64,000 nt of DNA from Alloactinosynnema sp. L-07 (GCF_900070365.1 NZ_LN850107.1:1178001-1242000), one strand, 5' to 3'. Counted from the stretch's first letter, positions 38,371 through 48,137 are shown. A program made the numbers and translations. The notes: generated by a model not told the origin, from the letters alone.

Positions 38371-39165
38371 TCAGTGCTTGTCGGCGTGGTCGGAGAAGAC
38401 CCGCACCGCTTCCTCGACCGCCGCGAGCCGCGCGACGCGCACCGCGTCGTTCAGGGGGCGCAGCGCCTCGGCGCGGCGGCGGGCGGCCGAGCCGGACACG
38501 GCGTTGCCGGGGGCGTCCTCGGCGGCCAGGTCCAGGATCGCCGAGACCTCGTTGGCGCGCTGCAGGACCCGCAGCGCACGCGGGGGAGTGCCCTCCGGCC
38601 ATGGCGCGTTGGAGCGGTGGGCCACGCGCGCGGTGATCTCCTCGCGCACGCCCGCCCGGTGCTTGGCCACGCCCAGTTCGGTCAGCACGCCCGCGGCCAC
38701 GCGCATGGCGCCGGTCAGCTCGTGCTCGGCCTCGCCGAGGGGCAGGTGCTCGGCGGCGGGGGCGTCGCCGATGTCGAAGACGGTCCAGCGCAGGACGCCG
38801 TCGGCGACCGGCTCAGGGACCAGGCCCAGGGCGGCGCCGTGCAGGACCACGGCCTCACCGGCGTGCAGCGCGGTGCCCGCGAACTCGCTGCGGCCACCCA
38901 GGCCGCGCACGTCGCCCGCCACCGGCAGGACCAGCCTGCCGCCGGTCACGTCGGCCCGGCGCAGCGCGGCGAGGAGCCCGGCCACCTGCCCGCCCGCCTC
39001 GCCGCGGACCGGGACGTCGAGCGCGGTGGCGGTGGGTTCGTCGACGGCGACCACGTCGTGCAGTTCGGCCCAGTGCAGCAGGGCGTCGAGGACGTCGTCA
39101 GGGGCGGCGGAACCGTTGAGCCAAGCGGAAACCCATACCGCGAATGTCGCACTCGGAGTTGACAC
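38371..39165 (-). CDS. Conserved actinobacterial protein of unknown function
   Basis: 264 aa from the GTG at 39165 (VSTPSATFAVWVSAWLNGSA); a TTG three codons upstream is also possible. The protein is soluble, Ala-rich and mostly helical, with blocks DVLDALLHWAELHDVVAVDE and PWPEGTPPRALRVLQRANEV that look conserved. No known domain and no signal peptide. It is the only gene of its unit; the YcxB-like gene lies 39 bp upstream on the same strand. Confidence 0.75.
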   Translation of the reverse strand: MSTPSATFAVWVSAWLNGSAAPDDVLDALLHWAELHDVVAVDEPTATALDVPVRGEAGGQVAGLLAALRRADVTGGRLVLPVAGDVRGLGGRSEFAGTALHAGEAVVLHGAALGLVPEPVADGVLRWTVFDIGDAPAAEHLPLGEAEHELTGAMRVAAGVLTELGVAKHRAGVREEITARVAHRSNAPWPEGTPPRALRVLQRANEVSAILDLAAEDAPGNAVSGSAARRRAEALRPLNDAVRVARLAAVEEAVRVFSDHADKH

Positions 39166-39204
39166 GGTGCCCAAGGCTACGCGACGGCTCCAGGGCCCGG
39201 ACTC

Positions 39205-39681
39205 TCAGCTCCCGCCCGCGGGTCCGATGGTGCTCACGAGCAGGTCCCGGAAGCGGTCGAGGTCCTCGGTGCTGTCGAACGCGCGGCCAGGCAGCGGGTG
39301 GAAGCCGCGAGATCCGGTGCGCAAGACAAAGTTCCGCTCCGTCTCGGCCCAGCCGGTCAGCTCAGCCAGCTGGATGTCGCTGTACGCGGTGCCGTCCGCG
39401 GTCATCATCCGGATGGTGTGACCATCGACATCGGCGGTGACCGTCCGACCCGCGATCGGGTCGCGGCGGAACGCCAGCCACACGTCGAGGGCGGGCAGCA
39501 TGGCGATGACCAGCGCGCTCGCCAGGCCGAACACCGCGGGTCCGGTTTGTCCGATGAGGAACAGCACGACCGAGCCGACCGCGAGCGCCAGCGCGAACCA
39601 CCGGCTCCAGCGGGCGAACGGCACGGTGGCCCGGATCCCGTCGGCCCAGTCCGCGGGTTCGGGATCCCATCGCAGTCTCAT
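39205..39681 (-). CDS. YcxB-like membrane protein
   Basis: 158 aa. Two hydrophobic helices (WFALALAVGSVVLFLIG; AVFGLASALVIAMLPALDVW) are followed by a YcxB-type C-terminal part (TADVDGHTIRMMTADGTAYS; FVLRTGSRGFHPLPGRAF). Function unknown. The ATG at 39681 was chosen over in-frame GTG/TTG codons up to five codons upstream. Divergent from the LtrA gene. Confidence 0.75.
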   Translation of the reverse strand: MRLRWDPEPADWADGIRATVPFARWSRWFALALAVGSVVLFLIGQTGPAVFGLASALVIAMLPALDVWLAFRRDPIAGRTVTADVDGHTIRMMTADGTAYSDIQLAELTGWAETERNFVLRTGSRGFHPLPGRAFDSTEDLDRFRDLLVSTIGPAGGS

Positions 39682-39729
39682 CAACACCCGGACCAATTTA
39701 CGACACCCGTCCGGTGCACTATTGCCCCC

Positions 39730-40938
39730 ATGAGCAAGTCCGCAAGGTCCACGGGGATGAAGAGGATGGCTGAGAGTTCGACGGCCACCAACCTCGAACT
39801 CTTCTTCGACCTGGTCTTCGTCTTCGCGTTGACCCAGGTCACCGCGTTCATGGCCCAGGAACCGACCTGGTCAGGCCTGGGCCGCGGCGCGCTGCTGCTG
39901 GCCGTGGTCTGGTGGTGCTGGGTCGGCTACTCGTGGTTGTCCAATCTGGTCCAGGCCGACGAGGGGCTGGCCCGAACGGCGATGCTCGTGGCGATGGGCG
40001 CCATGTTCGGCGTCGCCATCGCCATCCCGGAGTCGTTCGCGGACCTGCCCGGCGGGCTGCACGGGCCGACCGTGTTCGCCTTCGGCTACCTGCTGGTCCG
40101 GCTGGTGCACCTGTGGCTGTTCTGGATCGTCGCGCACGGCGACGCGGCTCTGCGCGCCCAGCTCGTCCGCTTCGGCGCGACCATGGCGGGCGGCACGGTC
40201 CTGCTGCTCATCGCCGCGCACACCTCGGGCACCGCGCAGGCGCTGCTGTGGGTCGCCGCGATCGTGGCCGACTACGGCGGCACCGTCGCCATCGGCGTGC
40301 GCGGGTGGCGCATCGAGTCGGCCAAGCACTTCGCCGAGCGGCACGGGCTGATCCTGCTCATCGCGCTTGGCGAGTCGATCGTGGCCATCGGTGTCGGGGT
40401 CAATCTGCTGCCGATCTCGCTGCCGATCGTCATCGCCGCCGCGCTGGGGCTGACCGTGTCGGCCTGCCTGTGGTGGGCCTACTTCGACACCCACGCGCAC
40501 CTGTCCGAGCACGCCCTGCACGAGGCGGCGGGTGAGGAGCGCACGCGGATGGGCCGCAGCGCGTTCAGCTACCTGCACCTGCCGATGGTCGTCGGCATCG
40601 TGATGCTCGCGCTGGGGATGAAGAAGGTCCTCAACTACGTTGCGGGCGACAGCGGGCACACGCTGTCCGATCCGCTCTACGGCCCGCCGCTGTGGGCGAT
40701 GTTCGGCGGTACGGCGCTGTATTTGCTGGCTCAGGCCGCGGTGTCGTGGCGGTGCAACCGGATGATCAAGACCCACCGGATCGCGCTCGGGGCGCTGCTC
40801 GTGGCGGTGGTACCGCTGATGGCGCTGCTGCCCGCCCTGGTCTCGCTGGCGGTTCTGGCGGCGCTGCTGGTGGCACTGATCGTGTACGAATGGGTCAAGT
40901 ACCGCGAACAGCGCGCCGAGATCCGCGCCGGGCACTGA
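39730..40938 (+). CDS. Low temperature requirement A (LtrA) family membrane protein
   Basis: 402 aa with about ten hydrophobic helices. The family opening ATNLELFFDLVFVFALTQVT is present, as is HGLILLIALGESIVAIGVGV in the middle. Named after a Listeria cold-growth locus; biochemical role unknown. The C-terminal half is extremely hydrophobic (LGALLVAVVPLMALLPALVS). Monocistronic by spacing. Confidence 0.9.
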   Translation: MSKSARSTGMKRMAESSTATNLELFFDLVFVFALTQVTAFMAQEPTWSGLGRGALLLAVVWWCWVGYSWLSNLVQADEGLARTAMLVAMGAMFGVAIAIPESFADLPGGLHGPTVFAFGYLLVRLVHLWLFWIVAHGDAALRAQLVRFGATMAGGTVLLLIAAHTSGTAQALLWVAAIVADYGGTVAIGVRGWRIESAKHFAERHGLILLIALGESIVAIGVGVNLLPISLPIVIAAALGLTVSACLWWAYFDTHAHLSEHALHEAAGEERTRMGRSAFSYLHLPMVVGIVMLALGMKKVLNYVAGDSGHTLSDPLYGPPLWAMFGGTALYLLAQAAVSWRCNRMIKTHRIALGALLVAVVPLMALLPALVSLAVLAALLVALIVYEWVKYREQRAEIRAGH

Positions 40939-40990
40939 CCTGGAGCGGCTCCATGTCGACCAACCCGGCGATTCTGCGTAGCGTCGGGGT

Positions 40991-42397
40991 GTGACCGTCC
41001 CCGCTCTGTCTTCGAAAGAGTTTCCCCGCACCGCCGGTGCCCTGCGCGCCGCCGGGCACGAGCCAAAGGGCGTCAAGGCCGAGATCCGCGACAACCTGCT
41101 CGCCGCGCTGCGGGCGGGCCGCGACCCGTGGCCGGGCATCGTCGGTTTCGGCCAGACCGTGCTGCCCCAGCTCGAACGCGCGCTGTTGGCGGCTCATGAC
41201 ATTGTCCTGCTCGGCGAACGCGGCCAGGGCAAGACCCGGCTGCTGCGCACCCTCGTCGGCCTGCTCGACGAGTGGACCCCGGTCATCGAGGGCGCCGAAC
41301 TCGGTGAGCACCCGCTGGCCCCGATCACCCCGGCCTCGATCCGCCGCGCCGCCGAGTTGGGCGACGACCTGCCGGTCACGTGGCGCCACCGCGACGAGCG
41401 CTACACCGAGAAGCTGGCCACCCCCGACACCTCCGTCGGCGACCTGATCGGCGACGTCGACCCGGTCAAGGTCGCCCAGGGCCGCACCCTCGGCGACCCC
41501 GAGACCATCCACTTCGGACTCGTCCCGCGCGCCCACCGGGGCATCGTGGCGGTCAACGAGCTGCCCGACCTTGCCGAGCGGATCCAGGTCGCGCTGCTCA
41601 ACGTCATGGAGGAGCGCGACATCCAGGTCCGCGGCTACACACTGCGGCTGCCGCTGGACGTGCTGCTGGTGGCCACGGCCAACCCAGAGGACTACACCAA
41701 CCGCGGCCGGATCATCACCCCGCTCAAGGACCGGTTCGGCGCCGAGGTCCGCACCCACTACCCGACCACCGTCGCCGATGAGGTGGCCATGGTCCGCCAG
41801 GAGGCGCACCTGGTGGCCGAGGTGGGCGACCCGCTGCTGGAGGTGCTGGCCCGATTCGTGCGCAACCTGCGCGACTCCAGTGCCATCGACCAGCGCTCGG
41901 GGGTGTCGGCCCGCTTCGCCGTCGCCGCGGCCGAGACGGTGGCGGCCGCCGCGCTGCGCCGGTCGGCCCTGATCGGCGAGGAGCCCGCGGTGGCCCGGCC
42001 GATCGACCTGGACTCGGTGCCGGACGTGCTGCGCGGCAAGCTGGAGTTCGAGTCCGGCGAGGAAGGCCGCGAGACCGAACACCTCACCCACCTGCTGCGC
42101 CGCGCGGTCGCCGAGACCGCCCGCGACCGCTTCGCCGGACTCGACCTGCGGCCGCTGGTCGACGTCATCGCCGACGGCACGCTGGTGGCCACGGGGGAGC
42201 GGGTGCCGGGCGCGGAGGTGCTCGCCGCGCTGCCGGAGCTGCCGCTGCTGCACGAGGTCGCGGGCCGGGTGGACGTGCGGCCAGACGACAGCCCCGGCCG
42301 GATCGCCTCGGCGGTCGAGCTGGCCCTGGAATACCTGTTCCTGACGCGGAAGGTCGCCAAGGACGCCACCGCGGGCGCGGCGGTGTATGGGCCATGA
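40991..42397 (+). CDS. Magnesium-chelatase-like AAA+ ATPase (Rv0958 type)
   Basis: 468 aa. Walker A is LLGERGQGKTRLL, Walker B GIVAVNELPDL, with sensor LLVATANPEDYTNRGRIITP, as in MgChl ChlI/Rv0958. The C-terminal part 330-468 is helical. It is translated with the VWA protein that follows (ATGA overlap); such pairs work like metal-chelatase I/D subunits or MoxR-VWA machines on unknown targets. GTG start at 40991. Confidence 0.9.
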   Translation: MTVPALSSKEFPRTAGALRAAGHEPKGVKAEIRDNLLAALRAGRDPWPGIVGFGQTVLPQLERALLAAHDIVLLGERGQGKTRLLRTLVGLLDEWTPVIEGAELGEHPLAPITPASIRRAAELGDDLPVTWRHRDERYTEKLATPDTSVGDLIGDVDPVKVAQGRTLGDPETIHFGLVPRAHRGIVAVNELPDLAERIQVALLNVMEERDIQVRGYTLRLPLDVLLVATANPEDYTNRGRIITPLKDRFGAEVRTHYPTTVADEVAMVRQEAHLVAEVGDPLLEVLARFVRNLRDSSAIDQRSGVSARFAVAAAETVAAAALRRSALIGEEPAVARPIDLDSVPDVLRGKLEFESGEEGRETEHLTHLLRRAVAETARDRFAGLDLRPLVDVIADGTLVATGERVPGAEVLAALPELPLLHEVAGRVDVRPDDSPGRIASAVELALEYLFLTRKVAKDATAGAAVYGP

Positions 42398-44343
42398 CCC
42401 GCGGATTCCACTATGGACCGTGGCACGATGGCCCGGATCCACTGGCGCCGCCGGTCGACCTGCGCGAGGCCCTCGAACAGCTCGGCCGCGACGTCATGGA
42501 CGGCTCGTCGCCCCGGTCCGCCCTCGAGGAGCTACTGCGCCGGGGCACTGGTGACACCGCGGGCCTCGACGAGCTGACCCGCAGGCTCTGGGAGCGCCGC
42601 GCCCGCATCCAGCGCCGCCACAACCTCGACGGCACACTGAGCGAGGTCCGCGCCCTGCTCGACGAGGCGCTGGCGGCCGAGCGGACGGCGCTGTTCCCCG
42701 ATCCGTCCGACGACGCCCGCTTCCGCGAGACCCAGCTTGACGCGCTGCCCCCGGGGACGGCGGCGGCCGTGCGCGAACTGGCCGACTACGACTGGCGGTC
42801 CGAGCAGGCTCGTCAGGCGTATCAGCGCATCCGCGACAAGCTCGGCCAAGAGCTGATGGAGTCGCGGTTCCAGGGGATGAAACAGGCGCTCAGCGACGTC
42901 ACTCCGGAGGACGCCGAACGCATCCGCCGGATGATCGCCGACCTGAACGACCTGCTGCTGTCGCACCTGCGCGGCGAGGACACGACCGACAAGTTCGACC
43001 GCTTCATGGCCGCCCACGGCGACTTCTTCCCCGAGAACCCGCGCACCGTCGAAGAACTGATCGACGCGCTGGCCGCCCGAGCCGCCGCCGCCCAGCGCAT
43101 GATGAACTCGATGAGCGCCCAGCAGCGCGCCGAGCTGTCCGAGTTGATGGCCGCCGCCTTCGGCGACCCGCGCCTCGCCGACCAAGTGTCCACATTGGAT
43201 GCCAACCTGCGCGCGCTGCGTCCGGGGGAGGACTGGACGTCGTCGGCCCGCTTCCGCGGCCAAGACCCGCTCGGCCTCGGCGAGGGCGCGCAGGCGATGG
43301 CCGACCTGGCCGAGTTGGACGCCTTGGCCGAACAGCTGGCCCAGTCCTATCCGGGTGCCCGCCTGGAGGACATCGACTTGGAGGCCCTGTCCCGCCAACT
43401 CGGCGACGACGCAGGCGTCGACGCCCGCCGCCTGTCCGAGCTGGAGCGCGAACTGCGCGACCAGGGCCTGCTGGAACGTGCGGCTGACGGCTCACTCCAC
43501 TTGTCCCCCAAGGCTTTGCGTCGCCTGGGCGAGACAGCACTGTCCGATGTGATCGGAACCCTGCGGTCGCGTCGGGGAGAACGTGACACCGCCCGCGCGG
43601 GCGCGGCCGGAGAACCCACCGGTGCCTCCCGCCCGTGGACGTTCGGCGACTCGGAACCCTGGGAGGTCTCCCGCACCGTCCGCAACGCCGTGCTGCGGAC
43701 GGCGTCGACCGGCGGGGATGTCCGGATCGATGTGTCGGACGTCGAGGTCATCGAGACCGAGCAACGCGCGCGAGCGGCGATCGCACTGTGCGTCGACACG
43801 TCGTGGTCGATGGTCCAGGACGGCCGCTGGGTCCCGATGAAGCGAACGGCGCTCGCGCTGCACCACCTCGTGAGCACCCGCTTCCGCTCGGATGAGCTCC
43901 AGCTGATCACCTTCGGTCGCCACGCGTCCACAGTGGACATCGATGAGCTGACGGCGATGGAGGGGGTGTGGGAACAGGGCACGAACCTGCACCACGCGCT
44001 CCTGCTCGCGGGCAGACACCTGCGCCGCAACCCGGACGCGAACCCGGTGGTCCTGGTGGTGACCGATGGCGAGCCCACGGCACACCTGGAACCCGACGGC
44101 CACGCCGAGTTCATGTACCCCACAACCCCCCGGACGCTGTCCAAGACCCTGACGGAAGTCGACGCACTGGCCAAACTGGGCGCATCGGTAACGGTCTTCA
44201 TGCTGGGCGAGGACGAGAACCTCGCCAAGTTCGTCGACATGATCGCGAGGCGCGGCCGGGGTCGGGTGATCCATCCGGACCTGGACGGGCTGGGAGCGGC
44301 GGTGGTGGGGGACTACCTAGGCAACAGGAAACCTCGCCACTAG
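42394..44343 (+). CDS. VWA-domain partner of the AAA ATPase (Rv0959 type)
   Basis: 649 aa. A long helical N-terminal region (1-440) with FQGMKQALSDVTPEDAERIR, then a VWA domain with MIDAS CVDTSWSMVQDG at about residue 465, and VLVVTDGEPTAH. Soluble. Coupled to the ATPase upstream, in the same order as Rv0958-Rv0959. Its last 27 bp overlap the end of the convergent DUF397 gene. Confidence 0.9.
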   Translation: MTRGFHYGPWHDGPDPLAPPVDLREALEQLGRDVMDGSSPRSALEELLRRGTGDTAGLDELTRRLWERRARIQRRHNLDGTLSEVRALLDEALAAERTALFPDPSDDARFRETQLDALPPGTAAAVRELADYDWRSEQARQAYQRIRDKLGQELMESRFQGMKQALSDVTPEDAERIRRMIADLNDLLLSHLRGEDTTDKFDRFMAAHGDFFPENPRTVEELIDALAARAAAAQRMMNSMSAQQRAELSELMAAAFGDPRLADQVSTLDANLRALRPGEDWTSSARFRGQDPLGLGEGAQAMADLAELDALAEQLAQSYPGARLEDIDLEALSRQLGDDAGVDARRLSELERELRDQGLLERAADGSLHLSPKALRRLGETALSDVIGTLRSRRGERDTARAGAAGEPTGASRPWTFGDSEPWEVSRTVRNAVLRTASTGGDVRIDVSDVEVIETEQRARAAIALCVDTSWSMVQDGRWVPMKRTALALHHLVSTRFRSDELQLITFGRHASTVDIDELTAMEGVWEQGTNLHHALLLAGRHLRRNPDANPVVLVVTDGEPTAHLEPDGHAEFMYPTTPRTLSKTLTEVDALAKLGASVTVFMLGEDENLAKFVDMIARRGRGRVIHPDLDGLGAAVVGDYLGNRKPRH

Positions 44344-44496
44344 GGCCTGGGGCGACCACGAGGCCTCAGGAATGCGGAGCGTGCCGCCATCAGGGTTCTT
44401 GGAATCCCGCACCCGGACATCCGTGGCGAAGGCGATCTCGACGCAGTTGGCTTCGTTCGGTTCGCTGAAGCTCGACTTCCGCCACACTGCGTGCAC
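44317..44496 (-). CDS. DUF397 protein
   Basis: 59 aa, a gene short enough to be missed easily. It has the DUF397 pattern: WRKSSFSEPNEANCVEIAFA, then VRVRDSKNPDGGTLRIP and the terminal WSPQALVARF. DUF397 proteins are encoded next to XRE/DUF5753 regulators and act as their partners in actinomycete development and antibiotic control. It lies 6 bp after the HTH gene and overlaps the convergent VWA gene by 27 bp. Confidence 0.85.
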   Translation of the reverse strand: MHAVWRKSSFSEPNEANCVEIAFATDVRVRDSKNPDGGTLRIPEASWSPQALVARFPVA

Positions 44497-44502
44497 CCTG
44501 TT

Positions 44503-45345
44503 TCAGCTCCGTTCGAAATCGGCCGCCATCCTGGTCAGGAAGTTCACCGTATCGGCGGACCCCAGCGCGAACCCCATCAGGGTAGCAGTCAGATCTTCGA
44601 ACTTCTTGATGCGATCAGGCGCATCGATGAACCCCGCCACGCCGAAGTGCTCGACGTAGACGATAGGTGACTGGCTCGCGAATCCCATCCACAAATACGG
44701 GCCGGGGTTGGGGTGAGTCCCGTGCCGGAACGGGATGACATGAATGCGGATGTGTGGCAGCTGTGCCCGGCCGATCAGCCAATTGATCTGCTGGACCATG
44801 ACTTCGGGTCCGCCGCACGGGCGCCGAAGCGCCGCCTCATCGATGATCGCGGTGTAGTGGGGCGCGGCAAGTTTGGCCAGGATCTGTTGCCGGTCGAGCC
44901 GTGCCTCAACCTTCGCGTCTTGCTCCGCGCCGAAGACGCCTGCGGCTGCGTGAAGGGCCCTGATGTAGGCGGGCGTCTGCAGCAGCCCAGGGATCAGGCT
45001 CGGGGAGAACTCGAGTAGCGTCCTCGCCTGCGACTCGAAGCCCGCCAAGACGGGCAGCAGCCGGGGAAGGCGGTCGCCGGTTTCCAGCCACTCGTTGGCG
45101 TCCAGGTTCTCCGCCAACTCAAGGATTCTCTGTCGGTCTGGCCCGGTTATCCCGTAGAGGGCCAATAGGCCAGCCACATCAGTGGCAGGTGCGACACGGT
45201 TTGCCTTCTCCGTGCGATTTACGGTCGATGGCGATGTGCCGATTCCTTTGGCCGCTTGCTTTGTCGTCTTGCCCGTGTGGACCCGAGCCGCCGCCAACTC
45301 CATGCCCAAGGCCCGCATCCGGGCGGGCTGCCGATTGCTGATCAT
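44503..45345 (-). CDS. XRE-family regulator with DUF5753 ligand domain
   Basis: 280 aa. The N-terminal helix-turn-helix spans about 12-65 (AAARVHTGKTTKQAAKGIGT; SPSTVNRTEKAN). The DUF5753 domain fills the rest (ARTLLEFSPSLIPGLLQTPA; INWLIGRAQLPHIRIHVIPF). Paired with the DUF397 gene downstream, as in WhiJ-like sets. Start ATG at 45345. Confidence 0.92.
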   Translation of the reverse strand: MISNRQPARMRALGMELAAARVHTGKTTKQAAKGIGTSPSTVNRTEKANRVAPATDVAGLLALYGITGPDRQRILELAENLDANEWLETGDRLPRLLPVLAGFESQARTLLEFSPSLIPGLLQTPAYIRALHAAAGVFGAEQDAKVEARLDRQQILAKLAAPHYTAIIDEAALRRPCGGPEVMVQQINWLIGRAQLPHIRIHVIPFRHGTHPNPGPYLWMGFASQSPIVYVEHFGVAGFIDAPDRIKKFEDLTATLMGFALGSADTVNFLTRMAADFERS

Positions 45346-45525
45346 GTCCCAATGAGACCCTCAACCCCCGCGACCCGCAACCCGCACAATCGGCTGACGC
45401 GTTTCAGGTGACGAAACGGCCGTAACACCTGATACCGGCTCACCGACCCACCTTGGCAGGGATCCTTGACGACTACCTGATCTCCTTGACCCTGCCCGCG
45501 CCCGACACCCGCTGCGCGTGATCCA

Positions 45526-46698
45526 CTACAGCGAGCAGACGCGCCATTCGCCGTCCTCTTGGATCAGTGGGAACGTCCGCCGGTCCACCCCGCCGGTGCT
45601 CATGTCGGTGGCCAGGACGGTGAACGTCGGCCGGTCGGACTCTCCGTCCACACTCTCCAGGGTGAGCCGGAAGCCGCCCGCCAGGAACACCTGATCCGTG
45701 CGGTTCTTGTCCGACGCGCACGTCACCCCCGCCAACGCCTTGGTGTCCTGGACGTTCACCGCGTCCACGAACACCCGCGCCGTCCTGATCGGACTCACCG
45801 GCTCTTCGCGGAAGAACAGCACGCTCCCGACGACCACACCGGCCGCCAGCACGAGCGCCACCGCGCCTGCGAGCAGTTTGCGTCGGTCGATCCGACTCGC
45901 CGCGCCTGCCACCGCGGACGTGCCGGTCACCGCGGGGATCCTCTGGCTCGGCCAGCTCGCGTCCGGCGGCGGGACCCGGCGTTCGTTGAACTCGCGGCCG
46001 TCGTGGCGGACCAGGGTCGTCCACGCCTGGCCGTCCCAGTACCGGCGCTCGACGCGGCCTTCCGGGTCCGGGCGCCAGCCGGGGGCGAGCATCTTCTCCA
46101 GTTCCTCCGCGACCCCGGGCGCCACGTCCGAGCGGCCGCGCAGTTGGGCCAGCAGGCTCCACACCGCGGCTTGTTCGGACTGGTCGCGCATGCGTTGGCG
46201 CAGCTCGGCCAGCATGGCGTGCTGCTCGGCGCGTTCGATCGAGGGCTGGTCCAGCAGCTCGAAGTACGCGTCGAGATACGGCACCAGCGGCGGGCGGGGC
46301 AGCGGATCGGGCAGGTGCGGCGCGGGCGGGAGGCTGAGCAGGGCCATGCGCAGCGCGCGGGCCCGGTCGGCGCCCGCGACCACGGGGTCGAACACCTCGG
46401 TGTCGACCAGCTCGGCCGGGACCGCCATCGGGTGTGCCCGCACCGTCAGCACCGGCCTGCGCAGCTGCCGGGCGTAGCGCACCGACGCCATGCAGCCGGG
46501 CGAGCGCAGCGAGTCGGGGGAGAGCACGAAGATCACCGCGTCGCAGCGCTGGATTCGCCGCAGGACGCCGTCCCACCAGGTCGGACCGGTCGACACGCCG
46601 CGGTCGAACGCGACCTGGTTGCCCATGCCCGCCAGGTCGGCCCGCAGCTTCGCCGCGAGGTCCCGCTCCGGCTCAGCGTGGCTGACGAACACCTGCAT
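45526..46698 (-). CDS. TIR-domain membrane protein lacking the catalytic Glu
   Basis: 390 aa from the ATG at 46698. Order of parts: TIR domain 1-130 (MQVFVSHAEPERDLAAKLRA; VIFVLSPDSLRSPGCMASVR), a linker, a DUF2510-type motif (APGWRPDPEGRVERRYWDGQ) near 195-225, one membrane helix (LLAGAVALVLAAGVVVGSVL) and an outward NTF2-like domain with two Cys. Where active TIR NADases and the neighbour have Glu in C-x-x-E-L, this protein has Ser72, so it is probably not an NADase. Paralogue of the gene 21 bp upstream in the same operon. Confidence 0.88.
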   Translation of the reverse strand: MQVFVSHAEPERDLAAKLRADLAGMGNQVAFDRGVSTGPTWWDGVLRRIQRCDAVIFVLSPDSLRSPGCMASVRYARQLRRPVLTVRAHPMAVPAELVDTEVFDPVVAGADRARALRMALLSLPPAPHLPDPLPRPPLVPYLDAYFELLDQPSIERAEQHAMLAELRQRMRDQSEQAAVWSLLAQLRGRSDVAPGVAEELEKMLAPGWRPDPEGRVERRYWDGQAWTTLVRHDGREFNERRVPPPDASWPSQRIPAVTGTSAVAGAASRIDRRKLLAGAVALVLAAGVVVGSVLFFREEPVSPIRTARVFVDAVNVQDTKALAGVTCASDKNRTDQVFLAGGFRLTLESVDGESDRPTFTVLATDMSTGGVDRRTFPLIQEDGEWRVCSL

Positions 46699-46719
46699 GA
46701 CTACTCCGCCCACCGCGCG

Positions 46720-47964
46720 TCAGCGCCCAGAGAGCGCCTTACTGATGTCGCACACCCGCCACTCGCCGTTCTCGTCGGCGAGTGGGATGTTCAATGTTAC
46801 CGACGAGTTGCCAGTGGTGCGGGCGGCCAGGATGGTGAACCTCGGATCGGCACCGTCGATGTTGACGCTCTCCAGCGTGACATTGGCGGTGTCGAAGAAC
46901 GCGCCGTAGAGGTGGCTGTTCTCCTTGAGGTCCCGCGCGCAGACATAACGCTGCATCGCTTTGTCGTCTCGGGTGTTGACCGCGTCGACGAAGTTGCGGG
47001 CGATCCGGGTCGCGGCCTCGGGGTCGGCCGAGGAGCTGCCGAACACTAGCAGCCCGCCCGTCACCCCTCCGGCCGCCGCGACGACCGCCCCGGCCACCAC
47101 CCACGGCAGCACCCGGCGCTTGGCCTTGACCGCCACCGCGGCGGGCTCGCGGCGCACGGGGGCGGAGGGCATGACCAGCTCGTCGGTCTTCTCGCCGCGC
47201 GGGCGCGGCGGGTTGACCTGCGGCGGCTTGCTCCGGTCGTTGAACTCCTGTCCGTTCTGCACGACCAGCGTCGTCCACACCTGGCCGTCCCAGTAGCGGG
47301 CCTCGAACCGCTCGTGCGGGTCGGGCTGCCAGCCGGGGGCGAGCACCTGCTCGATCTCGTCGGCCACCTGGCGGGTCAGCCCCGGCCTGCCGCGCAGCCG
47401 CACCAGCAGGTCCCAGACGTCGGCGCGCTCCTGCTCGTCGCCCAGTCGCACCTTCAGCGCGGCGAGCAGCTCGACCTGGTCCGCGTCGGCGATCTCGTCG
47501 GCGTCGATGCGGTCGAGGTAGGCGTTGAGATAGGAGGTGGGGATCTCGGGTTCGGCGGGCATGCGCTGCGGCAGCGGTTTGGCCATCGGCAGCGCGTTGA
47601 ACGCCTTGAGCAGGGCGATCGCGGTCTCGGCCGACCGGTCGGAGTAGTCGACCAGCCCGGCGGTCAGCCCATCGGGGATCTCGGACTTGGGCACGCGGCG
47701 GACCACCACGGGCAGCACGGGCCGCTTGAGGGCCTCGGCGTAGCGCAGCTCGGCCAGACAGGCCTTGGAGCGGACCGAGTCGGGGGAGATGGCGAAGACG
47801 AAGACCACGCAGCCGCGCACGTGGGCCAGGACGTCGTCCCACCAGTCCTGTCCGCCGTGGCTTTCCCGGTCGAACCAGACGTAGTGGCCGAGTCGTTCGA
47901 AGTCCGCGCGCAGTTGCGAGATCGATGCTTGGTCGCGTCGGGCGTAGCTGATGAATACATGCAT
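46720..47964 (-). CDS. TIR-domain membrane protein with intact catalytic Glu
   Basis: 414 aa. TIR domain 1-130 with MHVFISYARRDQASISQLRA, WFDRESHGGQDWWDDV and the putative catalytic Glu72 in SKACLAELRYAE. A DUF2510 motif follows (APGWQPDPHERFEARYWDGQ), then one membrane helix (WVVAGAVVAAAGGVTGGLLV) and an NTF2-like outer domain (ARNFVDAVNTRDDKAMQRYV). A cytoplasmic TIR linked across the membrane to an outer domain suggests transmembrane signalling or defence. First gene of the pair; no clear ribosome-binding site before the ATG. Confidence 0.88.
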   Translation of the reverse strand: MHVFISYARRDQASISQLRADFERLGHYVWFDRESHGGQDWWDDVLAHVRGCVVFVFAISPDSVRSKACLAELRYAEALKRPVLPVVVRRVPKSEIPDGLTAGLVDYSDRSAETAIALLKAFNALPMAKPLPQRMPAEPEIPTSYLNAYLDRIDADEIADADQVELLAALKVRLGDEQERADVWDLLVRLRGRPGLTRQVADEIEQVLAPGWQPDPHERFEARYWDGQVWTTLVVQNGQEFNDRSKPPQVNPPRPRGEKTDELVMPSAPVRREPAAVAVKAKRRVLPWVVAGAVVAAAGGVTGGLLVFGSSSADPEAATRIARNFVDAVNTRDDKAMQRYVCARDLKENSHLYGAFFDTANVTLESVNIDGADPRFTILAARTTGNSSVTLNIPLADENGEWRVCDISKALSGR

Positions 47965-48137
47965 CGGGGGGTCTCACGTTCACTGGCTGTGATGCGGAAG
48001 TGCACGCACGCTATTTGTGTAATTGTTCGACGGACAGGGACCAAAGGCCCTAGCGCCCCGCTGATCGCTTCGGTCCGTCGCAGACATATCGCAGGCCGGA
48101 GGCGGTTGTGACAACAGTGTGTGATTTTTGCGCCGAG

